DNA from: Xiphophorus maculatus
Taxonomy: Eukaryota > Chordata > Actinopteri > Cyprinodontiformes > Poeciliidae
Reading direction: 5' to 3'
DNA: 64,000 nucleotides
Assembly: GCF_002775205.1 (NCBI RefSeq)
Contig: NC_036455.1
Coordinates: 4,192,501-4,256,500 of the forward strand
Below, piece by piece: positions 10,739-21,916 of this stretch (positions within the stretch are counted from its first letter, which is position 1; each line of letters begins with the position of its first letter). The notes beneath the pieces are model-generated. The model ran no database searches. It was not told the origin of the DNA and saw nothing but the letters and a program-made list of their open reading frames with translations. The translations under genes and the position numbers were made by a program.

Positions 10739-10752
10739 GTTACTATGGTAAC
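10739..10752. promoter_or_regulatory. RFX X-box-like site
   Basis: GTTACTATGGTAAC is an imperfect palindrome fitting the RFX X-box consensus GTNRCC(N0-3)RGYAAC on the reverse strand (GTTACCATAGTAAC). It lies about 390 bases upstream of the MRPS21 start codon. Function is inferred from motif only. Confidence 0.45.
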
Positions 10753-11033
10753 AACATCATTCAATACTCCGTCAGTCATTGTACTTTGCATAAACTCACA
10801 GTAATCTTTAATACATACATACAAGCCAGTATGTTTTCTTAACATGTTGACATTTTATACTGGAAAAACGGTCTGAATAGATTCAAAAACACAAACTTTA
10901 CAAATCATACTTTTTTCAAAAATATTGAGTAATTGCAAGAATATTGTGTAAAACAGAAGTAACTAGCCACATAATACTAGAATTGCGAGTTTTTATATTA
11001 ATATCACTCAAATAGGGAGGTCATTTGAGTGAC

Positions 11034-11047
11034 GCGCCACCTAGCCA
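11034..11047 (-). promoter_or_regulatory. CTCF-like motif in the MRPS21 promoter
   Basis: On the minus strand the core reads CTAGGTGGCGC, matching the strongest part of the CTCF consensus; the first three bases deviate. It lies about 90-100 bases upstream of the MRPS21 start codon, among CCGGAA (ETS-like) motifs at about 11072 and 11102. Confidence 0.4.
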
Positions 11048-11134
11048 TTGTTTAATCCCGCACTCTTGAATCCGGAACCTTTCCCAGTTAGTCGTTGCAC
11101 TCCGGAAACAAATTAGTGAAGCTCCTGCCTCATC

Positions 11135-12369
11135 ATGGCGCGGCACCTTCGTTTCATAGCTCGGACGGTGATGGTCCAAGATGGCAATGTCGATACCGCG
11201 TACAAGACCTTGAACAGGTTAAATTCACAAATTCATGTTAATTTCATTATTAGTTTAGCTGTCGTCATGGGAACAGAACGCTAATGCTAGCCAGGTTAGC
11301 GCGAGCTAGGAGTTCAATGTCACAGAGTGCGACTGCGCAGGAAAGGCGACACATTTTGGGATTTCTTTCCGTTTTGTTACGCAAGATCAATAAATAACTT
11401 TAAATGTATTTGACAAGGGGTTTGAAATGTGTCTGTTTCCTGGTTTCCAAAAATACTCTAATTTATAGGGACAAACTATTTATGGAGTATTGTTTATGAA
11501 CAAAGAGGGCAGCAGGAAGTTCTTCAAACTAGAGAAGCCAATAAGAACACACACGCACAAATCTATTGAGCTAAAAGTATGTCGTTGGACAGTTGTTAAT
11601 TATACTGTCAAGACATTTGATTTAAAATAATGAAAATTAGGAAGTAAATAAACTATACTTTTATGTCATTCAAACAACGCACATCAAATTTAACTGCAAT
11701 AAAACAAAAATAGTGAAGTATACTAAATACAATTATTTAAATTTAAGTTATTCCTTCATCCTTATTCTCTCAGGTGTTTAGAAAGGCTATTACAAAGGTG
11801 AAAGCCACAGTAAGAACATTATACAAGCCTTAAAATAATTTATAAATGCAAAGACATTTACATTTTGTGGTAGTTTTGCCAGGATTTTCATGAAGACCAG
11901 TAATCTATTCTGCATGTAACAAAAGCTTATTTGAAAGGGAAAACAGGCCCACACACATAATAGATTCTTAACCACCATACTTGTTTCCAAAATGTCTGAG
12001 TAAGTATAGTATACATTAAAATGTGTAAGTTAGATTTATTTTAAAGAGATTGTTTCATGGTGGACAATTGTGCCACCTGGGAAACGCAGAAACTGGAAAC
12101 TGACAGCATCCCTTTCCAGAGCTCCTTGCTTTGAATTTAGTGTTTCCTCACTTAGTTGTTCCACCCTTTTTTTCTCGACATTCCCCAGAATCCTAACCCA
12201 GGATGGGATCATCGACGCAGTGAAGCGCAAACGCTACTTCGAGAAGCCCTGCCGAGAGCGACGGCGGAAAAGCTTTGAGAACTGCAGGCGCATTTACCAC
12301 ATGGAAATGGCACGAAAGATTGCTTTTATTTCCAGGACAAACAGAGAGGACCCCTGGCTCGGTTGCTAG
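11135..12369 (+). CDS. mrps21: Mitochondrial ribosomal protein S21 (bS21m), complete, two coding exons
   Basis: Exon 1 is 11135-11217 (starts [18 protein letters not shown], donor AACAG|GTTAAA). Exon 2 is 12189-12369 (acceptor CCCCAG, ends REDPWLGC and TAG). The junction splits an Arg codon (AG|A). The 87-residue product has the vertebrate MRPS21 length and its hallmark features: [12 protein letters not shown], the basic [19 protein letters not shown] stretch, [12 protein letters not shown] and the C-terminal DPW.GC. It is a component of the small subunit of the mitochondrial ribosome, in the matrix. Upstream are ETS-like CCGGAA sites and no TATA box, as is usual for housekeeping genes. A poly(A) signal lies at 12710. 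CIART follows on the same strand. Confidence 0.96.
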
Positions 12370-12709
12370 GGAGATTGAATGTGTTGAAAAAGGACGAGAC
12401 ATTCAAACATCCAGGGATGACAAGAGAATCGCTACACAAACACTAGCTAGGTGTTACATCTGATAGGAATGGTCGAAAGCAAATTGAAGAACATTTTTAG
12501 ATGTTCATTCATTTGGAAAAAAAGACTGATGTTTTTCTGCAACTTTCTTGTTTCATCTAAGCTGTGAAATATGAGCATTTATCCACACTCAGTAATCTCT
12601 GGTGTTACCAAGTTGTGGTTGTTTTCTCCCCTGCCGCCACAGGAAGACCACCTAGATGTGATACTTTCTTGTCTCCTTTTATTTTGTTCATGTCATCTAA
12701 AGTTGTATT

Positions 12710-12715
12710 AATAAA
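12710..12715 (+). promoter_or_regulatory. Poly(A) signal of MRPS21
   Basis: AATAAA 341 bases after the MRPS21 stop codon, the first canonical signal downstream in sense orientation. Confidence 0.65.
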
Positions 12716-13559
12716 ATAACTGTATCTGAGATCACTTGTTTTTGAAGAATTTGTCATTTATGAGAAATTTTTGTTTATAATTTTTAGTTGTTGCTAAAAC
12801 CAAACAAGAAAGAGCCTTGTTGATTACATCTATGCTTCCAGACCAGTCACTTAAAGTTTTGTTCAAGTTATTAAAAAAAAAGGATCAAGCAGAAATAGTT
12901 TTCCCTTCACATATAAAATGCAAATTTTTAATCAGATTTGAGAAAACATTTTCATAATTATTTTCTGTGAAGGATTTGTACGTTTTCATATCTTATGAAT
13001 GTCAGTGTTGTTACAGTTGAACAACTTGAGCTTTTGTCTGATCTCACAGCTGTGATTACATGTAAGGACAAGTTGCTGTGGAATATCGGCTCTGTTGCCC
13101 AGATGTGGAGCTCTTGACAGTCGTGAAATGCTCAATAAATGTGCTCAAATTAAAGCTGGATTGCCGCTGCTACAAACAAGATCAATTAGTTTAAATATTT
13201 CATACATTTTTACCAAGAAGCCAATAATTTTGAAAATGCTATATAGATATAAAAGGCTAATACCTGTTTTGTTCTCGTTACGGTGAGAAACAATTTAAAT
13301 GGAATAAATTTTTATAACTAACATGAAATTGACTTTGAACAGAGACTTTGCTGTTGCTTGTTCCTAGTTTAGCAACCTGTTGGCAGTTACTTGCTAGCAA
13401 GATAGATTGTCAGAATACAATGTACTTGTTGGAACTGGAGTCTTTAAATAAATTATAGTCGTGGTCCATAAATAACAATGTGTGCTTATGAGGCTTGTTT
13501 GTCAGATTGAAAGTACGTTTTGAAAATAAGAACCTCATAATAAGTAGTAAATATATTTT

Positions 13560-13760
13560 TCTATTAATCTCTCATTTTCTTATTGGTCTGATGTAATAGC
13601 CTATTAAAATGTGTCTCCAGCAGCATAGTGATCCTAATCATAATAGAATGATTTGGATCAAAACATACCCCATGATTTAGGATGGTCCAGTCAAAGTCCA
13701 CACCTAAATCCAGTTGACATTCATCCCTGCACGGTTGTGTGCAAGTTGTAACAGAGCCAA
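13560..13760 (+). mobile_element. Decayed Tc1-like transposase fragment
   Basis: Translation of the plus strand near 13680-13720 reads like the third catalytic block of a Tc1 transposase (SQSPHLNPVD, with Asp where the catalytic Glu is expected), preceded by a degenerate NDPNH block at about 13630. Stops and missing flanks show it is a relic. From 12716 to 14610 I see no other supported feature. Confidence 0.6.
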
Positions 13761-14612
13761 CACATTTACATATTTCTCAAGAAGAATGCTGTCATTACAT
13801 AAGCAACACAGCAATATAACTGAAATAACTTGCTAATGTATTTAATTTTAAAATAAATCTTAACCATCAAAGAGGTCTGACATGATCTTAGTGTCTGTGA
13901 GTCATTGTTTAGTTGAACGTTGTCACTCGTGTTTGCAGAGAATACAAAATTGAAAGTTACATTTCTGTCTGAAGAGGAGCAGAACTTTTGAACAGCTGTC
14001 TGAAAGAAAAAATCTGTCAAGTTACTTCCTTTGTTACAGTAATAAGGACTCAAATCCACTACAGTTCCCATTTCATGTCTTCATTTTCCAATTTTCTCAA
14101 TGTAAGGTAAGGTACTCTGAGATTTGCCATTTCAGCAAAAAAAATATCTGGCTCTGAAAAAGAACAGTTTCAACGTCTCATCTCCAATAAATGCAGTAAG
14201 TATGGAAAACAAAATGCAATGGTTGTTCATTAGGCTGTACTTGACCAAGAACATAATCGAAAAATTCAGAAGAAGAAAGAAAACAAAGACATTTTCTCCT
14301 TGAACTTCATTTATCTCTGGAAAGTGCACATTGCAAAAACCTTGTAATTGTCTTGTAACTTAAGCAGTCTGTAAGAATGTATAGTGCTTTTTAAAAAAAC
14401 TTACATAGACTTTTAACATTTTTTGTTAAAGACAAAAAAAATATTGTAATAATTGTGAGCTGAAAGAAAAATTTCTCAAAACATGTGTGGGTTATGTCTG
14501 TTATGTCAGAGAACACCTGTGAGAAAACAATTTCAAGTCTTGCAACAGAATCCTAACTGAGGTAAAGGTGAAAACTTAGACTATCATCACTTATCTATAG
14601 ATTAGACAGCAT

Positions 14613-16440
14613 GTAAGGGCAAGGCAACTTTATTTATATAGCACCTTTCAGCCAAAGACAATTCAAAGTGCTTGTACAAGAAAATTAAAAATAACATAAA
14701 AATAAATAAATAAATCAAGCAGATTCAAAATAAACATTAAAATTTTGAATATAGTGAATGAATAGAATACAATTTTTTTAAAATAGACAACGTCAAATAA
14801 GAAGGTTTTTAACCTTGTTTTAAAAGGTTAAAAACCTTTTAAAAGGTTAAAAACCTTTTAAAAACCTTTTAAAACAACCTTAAAAACTCTACCTTAAAAA
14901 CTCAAGGTAGAGGCAGTCTTACAATGAAGCTTATTCCAGAGTGTTGGAGCATTAAAGCTAAAAGCTGCTTCACCATGTTTAGTTCTGACTCTCGGAATAG
15001 TTAGTAGGTTTGATTCTGATGATCTTAAAGGTCTGAGTGGTATATAGGGTTGAAGAAGATCAGAAATGTAGTCTGGGTTTCTATTATGAAGTGCTTTCTA
15101 AACGGAGATTTTAAATTCTATTCTTTGAGCAACAGGCAGCCAGTGCAGGGATCTTAGAACTGGACTGATATGCTGATCTCTTTTTGTTTTAGTAAGGACT
15201 CTTGCAGCAGCATTCTGGAGAAGCTGGAGCTGCCTTACTGCTTTTTTTTTTGATAATCCAGTAAAAATGCCATTGCAGTAATTGAGTCTACTAAAAACAA
15301 AGGCATGAACTAATTTTTCAGAATCTTGTGGGGACATGAGTCGTCTAATTTTAGCAATATTTTTTAGATGGTAGTATGATGTTTTTATGATAGATTTGAT
15401 GTGGTTATTAAAGTTCAGATCAGGATCCATGATCACCCCCAGATTCTTGGCTTTGTCAGAGCATTTTAAACCAAATGGACTGAAGGTGGGCGATTATTTT
15501 TAATCTATGCTCTTTTGGTCCAAACACTAATATTTCAGTTTTGTTTTTATTTAGTTGGAGAAACTTTTGGCCCATCCAGACATTAATCTGCTCAATACAT
15601 TTAGTGAGTATTTGAACCTGACTGTCATCTCCTAGTGAAAGACTAATGTATAGCTGTGTGTCATCTGCATAATTGTGGTATTCTATCTTATTATTTTGTA
15701 TAATTTGAGTTAATGGAAGCATATAGATATTGAAAAGAAGCGGCCCCAGGATGGAACCTTGGGGAACTCCATAGGTAATTTTGTTCAGCTTGGATTTAAA
15801 GTTGCCTATGGACACACAAAAGGTTCTGTTGGACAGGTATGGTTTAAGCCGGCTGAGAACTATACCGGAAATGCCAACACAATTTTCTAATCGGGATAGT
15901 AAAATATCATGATCGACTGTATCGAAGGCAGCACTCAAGTCAAGTAAAACTAATATTGACATTTTATTATGGTCAGTGTTTAGACAGGAGGTCATTGAAT
16001 ACTTTGACAAGAGCAGTTTCAGTACTGTGATGTTGACGGAAGCCTGATTGAAGGACATCAAAACAGTTGTTCAGGGCTAGAGAGCCATTTATCTGTTGAA
16101 AAACAATTTTTTCTAATATTTTAGATAAACAAAGATAAGTTTGATGTTGGTCGATAATTGCTTAAAATTGATGAGTCTAGATTAAGCTTTTTGGGAAGTG
16201 GTTTAACTACCGCAGTCTTTAAAGCCTGAGGAAAGACTCCAGAGGAGAGTGACTTATTAATTATTTGTAAAAGATCAGGAGCAAAAACATCTGAGACCTT
16301 TAAGAATAAACTTGTAGGTATAATGTCAAGGGAACAGGTGAATGACTTCATATGATGTAAAGTGTAACTCAAATCTTTTTGAGTGATCAGGTTAAAGTGG
16401 GTCATCATAGGTAAGTTTTGATTAGGGGAAAACATTGTTA
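14613..16440 (-). mobile_element. 5'-truncated L2-like LINE with broken reverse transcriptase
   Basis: Three consecutive minus-strand open segments belong to one reverse transcriptase: 16435-16121 (KTAVVKPLPKK...SNYRPTSNLS), 16061-15456 ([32 protein letters not shown] and the catalytic YADDTQLY) and 15436-15098 (SRLNYCNGIFTGL, LQNAAARVLT, LHWLPVAQRIEFK). Breaks between them are frameshifts or stops, so it is not functional. The endonuclease domain is missing (5' truncation, as is typical of LINE insertion). The 3' end lies at the low-coordinate side, with the fish LINE tail GGCAACTTTATTTATATAGCACC on the plus strand near 14620 read in two pieces. A low-complexity run of AAAAGG/CCTTTT inverted units (14816-14880) and a hairpin CTCTACCTT/AAGGTAGAG (14887-14912) interrupt the 3' region. 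The motif set fits the L2 clade. Confidence 0.85.
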
Positions 16441-18400
16441 GTTGTTTCCTAACAGCAGACAGAGGAGTTTACTGTCTCCCTTATTTTCACCGTTTTATCT
16501 ATGACAGTGTAAGGTCTTTTCTGTGATAAATGCTCAGAAATTCAGACAGATTTCAACAAATCAGGAGGTTTATTCCCTCAGTATCACTCTGTGTATTGAG
16601 GCTCTGTCTGCAGACAGAGCCTTTGGTTAATGGCCATACTGTACTGCTTCCCTGGGTTCTTTATCAGCAGGTTGCTGTGACTGTGTGTGTTTGCATGGTT
16701 ACAATATCTGCTGTGTCGCAATCAAAAAGAAAAAAAAAAACCTGAACAAAGTGTTCCTGTGCAAATATCAAAACGCTTGTCAAGCCTGCTGCAACAAAAA
16801 GCCATAGAAAGGTACACTGTTGTTCTGCACATGACGCCTCTACTGTACAGTCTAACAGGAAACTCTGGTTCTCTGGTCTTTCACGTGACGTGTACGATTG
16901 ATTGCTACTGTTTAAAAAGTTAACGATGTTTGAACTTTCTCTTTCACACTCAGAATTGTAGCAGCAGTTCATTTTCCTTTTATTCTGTCATATTGACTTT
17001 ATACTTGACCATTTAATAATTATCATCCTTTTTTTATTCTACATAGTTTTCACATCCTTTCTTTTGAGTATCTCATGTGCACTGAAGATGTGATTCACTC
17101 CTCCAGTCTATTATATAATTCTGCTGGACTTAATTTAGAGCCCTCTCTATGGAAACTTCAAATGGTCTGCAAAACTATGTATTCCAATCTTGTGAAGTTT
17201 ATTATGAGTAATGACAACTTTATAGAAATAAAATGTTTAAATATGCATTGTTTATTTCATAAAGTGATGTGAAAACATCCTCTTTCTCGTACAGATTTCA
17301 CTTCACTTTAGTGCTTCAGATCATCTAATATTGTTCAATATAAGATGAAGATGAACTTGAACAAACACAACACAAAGTTTTACAAAAGCTACCCAAAAGC
17401 AAGCTTAAATGTGTGGAGGTAGTTGTTTCTCTGAAGGTAACAACTGGTTATGCAACAGGTGGAAGCAGCAACTCCCATCAAATGCCTGCAACAACTGGTA
17501 ATGAGCCTTTTATAGCAGTGTGAAGGAATTTTGACTCTCTCTATTTTTGCAGAATTGTTTTAATTCAGTTACATTGAAGAGTTTTTGGGCATGAACAACT
17601 TATTTACAGGTGAGGCCACAGCATCTCACATGGATTCAAGTCCAGACTTTGACTTTGACTTTGACCCTCTCCCAAAGTAGTTACGAAAGGACTAAAACAG
17701 TAAAGGACTAAAAATGTTTAAGGTTCAAAACAAACCAATACAACAAAACAAGTTAACTTGGTCGTAAAGTGAATCCCAGATCTGAGGTTCAGAGCCAAAC
17801 TAAGCATAACTGTTATGTTGTGCTACCAACTAGCAGCAAAACAAGCCATTAATAGTGTATTTCTTTGCTTTTAAAGTTTTAAAACTCCAAATGAGCATAT
17901 TCAAAAACACAAGAACAATGCAACAATTGTAAGTAGAAACAGAAAGAATCGCTAATAAACTGTTTACACAAGAAACTTTCATTATATTTTCAAAATATTT
18001 TACAGTGAAGCTCACATTTATGAATAAATACTTGGAATTAATGAATGATTAAAGTTAAAGCTTCAATCTAAGAAAGACAATTTATACCATGCAGTATCTA
18101 TTGACTTGTAAATGAGAGAAAAAAGTAAAATTATAGATGTATAGCCTTTTTCTTTCACAGTGCTATTGAAGTCACGTTGCTATCTTCAGTCTACATATTT
18201 CCACAATTGGAAACTTACTGGATAATGTGACTGGCTGACAAAAAGGTAAAAACACTGATTTAATGGAGTGTCTCTGAATAAATACACTCTAAACGTGACC
18301 TGCTGTTTCTCTTATTCATTTGTTGCGTTATATCCATTGGAAGAGGCCAAATGTGACCCTGTTATGAAAAGCTAAATTTTTAACAGTTGCCAGCAGCAGC
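16441..18400. other. Spacer between the LINE and CIART
   Basis: No supported gene. It holds a perfect 24-bp palindrome (16599-16622) and a CACGTGACGTG motif (16882-16892, E-box overlapping a CRE-like half-site) about 1.7 kb upstream of the CIART first exon. The remainder is AT-rich. Confidence 0.5.
16599..16622. repeat. Perfect 24-bp palindrome
   Basis: AGGCTCTGTCTG followed immediately by its exact reverse complement, with no spacer. Confidence 0.95.
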
Positions 18401-18438
18401 CGCGTGCAGTTCCCATTTTCAACGAGCCACAACACTCA

Positions 18439-18610
18439 CACGTGCGGCTCTCGGAGGTGAGGCGGTACCACCGCGTGTACAGACCAACCCGAAGCGCCGA
18501 TTGGTTGAGACTTCCATCCAATGAGAGCGCGCTTGCTTCTCGTCCAATCGCAGCGCCGTACCCTTTGGCTCACGTGCGGCGGCCGTTGAGCTGCTCCGTG
18601 CTGGTACTGT
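18439..18610 (+). promoter_or_regulatory. CIART promoter with two E-boxes and three CCAAT boxes
   Basis: A CpG-rich island in AT-rich DNA directly upstream of the non-coding first exon. Two canonical E-boxes, CACGTG at 18439-18444 and 18571-18576, share the extended context CACGTGCGG. CCAAT boxes are at 18500-18504 (reverse), 18518-18522 and 18544-18548. CIART is known in mammals as a clock-controlled gene driven by CLOCK-BMAL1 through E-boxes, so this arrangement fits. No TATA box was seen. Confidence 0.7.
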
Positions 18611-18828
18611 TTGTTCGGAGATATACATGGAGTGAGTGGAGGAAAAGCGAGACACAGACGACTGACTGGACGAGCAGGGAGGAGCCGAAGCTGAACCGGA
18701 GAACAAGACGGGATTCACAGCTGAGTTTATTCAACGCTATCTCTGTGTTCAAGTTCCCTCAGCTTGTGGGGAACAGTTTCTCAAAGTATAGTTTGCAAAG
18801 TCAGTTTCTGGATTCTTCAAGCAGAAAG
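18600..18828 (+). other. ciart: CIART non-coding first exon (5'UTR)
   Basis: GC-rich stretch ending in a consensus donor (GCAGAAAG|GTAAGA at 18828/18829). The next acceptor with the right gene is at 21916, where the ATG forms the first three bases of the exon, so this exon is untranslated. The start is estimated from promoter position only. The open frames crossing this region are CpG-island shadows. Confidence 0.6.
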
Positions 18829-19315
18829 GTAAGAACTATTCGCTCTACGTCTTTGTATGTCTGAATATTTGACGTACACAGATATATATTTGGAGGTGGA
18901 GAAGCAATAATAAGACGAGCATGCTTAAAACAGTCATATTTAAACATTGGTGGTTCATTCTAAAAGAAAACAATGGGTTAAGCTGTTCTCTATTAACTTG
19001 ACTGGATTGAAAATGTGAGGAAACTCATTGACAGATGAGGACATACGTATTATACGAGCAGAGGAGTGTTGTATAAGAGTGTGCGTGTCTCAAATGATTT
19101 ATTTTCCAGGCTTGTTGTGAACTTTTTAGGCACCCCCTTGTGACTCTTGTATAACAGTTTTCCCCCCATTTAATACTTTATACTGCAAAAATATGTAGAA
19201 TAACTAGAAAGAAAACAATTTCTGACACGGCACCTCCCAAATAAAAATACAGTTCTGAGGAGTTATCCTCCATCTCCAATGAAAAAATAAATTTTCAGCT
19301 GCAGATTTTATTCCA

Positions 19316-19323
19316 TTATGTAA
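19316..19323 (+). promoter_or_regulatory. D-box (DBP/NFIL3-type) in CIART intron 1
   Basis: TTATGTAA, the ideal D-box core, in the first intron of a clock gene. A second copy with the same AACTT-type right flank lies at 19948-19955. Motif-level evidence only. Confidence 0.4.
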
Positions 19324-19947
19324 ACTTGTTTCATTGTCCGTCCACTGACCACTGACTGGCTGGTTAGGGTCTTTCCATTTTTGTTAAATTTAACTATACA
19401 AAGTCAGTCCCATATTTTTATACATGTTTTTCCTCATGACAGTTCCTCCACATATACAACATTGGTGGGTCAATGTTGACACATTCTAGTTTGTGTTTTT
19501 GTGTGTGAAATTGTTGATAGGTGTGTGGACATGTGTGGAAAAACCTTTGGTGTAGTTTTTTGTGAATTGCAAATTTATTTTGGAAATCACAGAAACCAAG
19601 GTTTAGGTGTTGTCCATCCCTAATATGCAATCAGTCCCCCATTTTGACTTTTACCAAGTCCTTGTTGAACCTACTGTTTATTACTGAAAGGTTTTTACAA
19701 TATTTCTGTCTCTTCTGCATATGTATAAACATTTATATGAGTTTTCTAACTTTTTAATTCTGATCGACCAGTGGGGGAAAAAGACCACTATTTTTAGTGT
19801 CTGACCTGCTGATTACCGATCAGAGGTGTTTATGGGAAAATGGGACAATTCCAATATTTGCTCGCATTACCAGACGATACTAATATTTGGTTGGCAAATG
19901 ACTTTGTGCTTTCAACTTTAGCCTATTCAATCTTTAGCCATACAAAA

Positions 19948-19955
19948 TTATGTAA
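19948..19955 (+). promoter_or_regulatory. Second D-box in CIART intron 1
   Basis: TTATGTAA again, about 630 bases after the first. The rest of intron 1 (18829-21916) holds no supported exon; a 60-codon frame at 19976-20158 has no splice context and no recognised homology. Confidence 0.35.
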
Positions 19956-21313
19956 ACTTTTTTTTTTCTCAACCTTTGACAAAATTGGACCATGAATGGA
20001 GAAAAATGTGCTACATGATCCCAACAGAAAATTTATTACAAGATGGTTCCCCGTTATGGACCAAATTATATCTTAATTACCTATATCGGTGTTTTGCTGA
20101 ACTCAAAACAAAAACAAAAGAAATAAACTATATGATGATTGAGTCTTTGGCAGAATAAAAAAGTGGGAGTTTTCTGTTTTAAATTGGCGTGTCACAAGTC
20201 AGATGTCACAGTATCCTGTGTTAAATTAAGTGATAACATTTTAAAATTAAAATGTAAAACTTTTACATTAGTTTTAACTTCGAAACATCTCAGTTAGTCT
20301 ATAAACTTTCCAAATGGTTTGGAACTGGATTTAAGATATTGCATGTATGTTTGTTTTTATACTAAAGAATTACAGATATAGACCAATGGCAAGACTAAAG
20401 AGAGGTTCTTGTAGGCAATTTTGTCTTAATTTCAAATAGTTTAGATAATTTATATTCTATAGAAATTTGTAAAATAATAAATATTCTTTTTATGATGAGA
20501 ATAATAGGTTTAATAATTTGTCAACTCCTAATAAAATCAAAATTGACATAATGCAGTCTCTTTTTTCCCATCCTCATAAGAATAACACAGAGAAAGTTTA
20601 AATCTCTTTGTAGTAGAACAGAAAGTATCTTTTATGTGTCTTTATGTTGACGTCTCTGGCACTTCATGAGTTCATTCACATGTGGTACAGATGTTCTTTT
20701 TGCTGCGTCCCGGTGTAATAAACTGTCAAAATTGATCACTTATCTCATCTTCATTATGTTATGGTTGCTCAAACACGAGCCAGACATTACTCACCAGGTC
20801 TTTACAACTGGTATACTGATATTGGTTGTAATATGCACATAGCAGTGTGGAAATTTGTGCCATATATAGAAGAATATAGATTGATTAATTAGAAAAACCA
20901 CCATTATGTGATTATTTCTGAAGTATAAACAAATAAACAGTGTAAATGTCTTTCTGCTTTGTATATATGGTAAACGTAGACTTTAGATTATTATTATAGT
21001 TGTTTATCCAGCTAATTGTGAACAAAAGCCTTATTTACATCTTAAGGATTTATTGAAAGTATTTCTTTTGGCCAACTTAGTGGTAGTTTATTTGTGACTT
21101 TACCACCTTATTCCCCCTTTGTCTTCTAAAACTTCTTATGTTGCACTAAATAGCAAGTGCCAATGCTTAAATTACAAGTACAGAGATACTGAATTCATTG
21201 TGCTTAAATAATAACTAGCATTTACAACAGTTGTTTTCTTTTAGAGATATTGAAGTAATGGTACATTTGCAGTTCAATGTTCATCAATATTCTATAGTTT
21301 TTTAAATTATATA

Positions 21314-21614
21314 CAGGGTTTCTTCCAGAAAACTCGCTAAGCCCAGTGTTAGGGGCGCTAGGGCAGTCGTCCAGTCGTAGCGCTGGATGACATTTTGAGT
21401 TTAACTCAAAAACTCAAACTGTTTTTGAGTTAAAAAAAAGTTTAAAGGTGACAGGAAATTTTACTAAGCATTACTAACAATACCTAAACACCAACTATAA
21501 AGTCTCAAAAAGGGGAAACATAAAAAAAAAGCCTAAAAGAAATAAATAAACAATGCGTAGCCTGGAGGGAATGCAAGTAAAGCCTGGTGGCCCACCAGGC
21601 TGGTGTAAACCCTG
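21314..21614. mobile_element. Short hAT-like non-autonomous element
   Basis: Begins CAGGGTTTCTTCCAGAAAAC and ends ...GTGTAAACCCTG, i.e. an inverted CAGGGTTT terminus. A near-terminal palindrome AGCCTGGTGG-C-CCACCAGGCT occupies 21581-21601. No coding potential. It resembles a common fish MITE; no exact target duplication could be made out. Confidence 0.6.
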
Positions 21615-21916
21615 ATATACTTTTTCATGTTTCCCCAAAATATGACGTCCTTTCCTCTTTGACTGGTGACATTTTCAGTTATGATTGTTTATTGTGACTT
21701 TTAAGGAGTGAACTGGAGTGAATGCCACAACAGACACGGACATTTTTATGGCAACTTGCTTTTTCTTTCTTTTCTAGTGAAACTTTTTCACTGAATGTGA
21801 CATGTATTAAAAATATGTTCCTAGCTACCTCTGTCAGTATTTGAAATACTTTTTCCTGCAGTTTTTAGGAGTGAAATAAGTTTGTCATGTACTAACTCTG
21901 TACTATGTTTCCACAG

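Noticed and set aside
18419..18864. Frames on both strands over the CIART first exon
   Set aside because: CpG-island composition gives open frames by chance; CIART coding begins at 21917.
19976..20158. 60-codon frame in CIART intron 1
   Set aside because: No acceptor/donor context and no recognised family; probably a chance frame or a fragment of a dead element.
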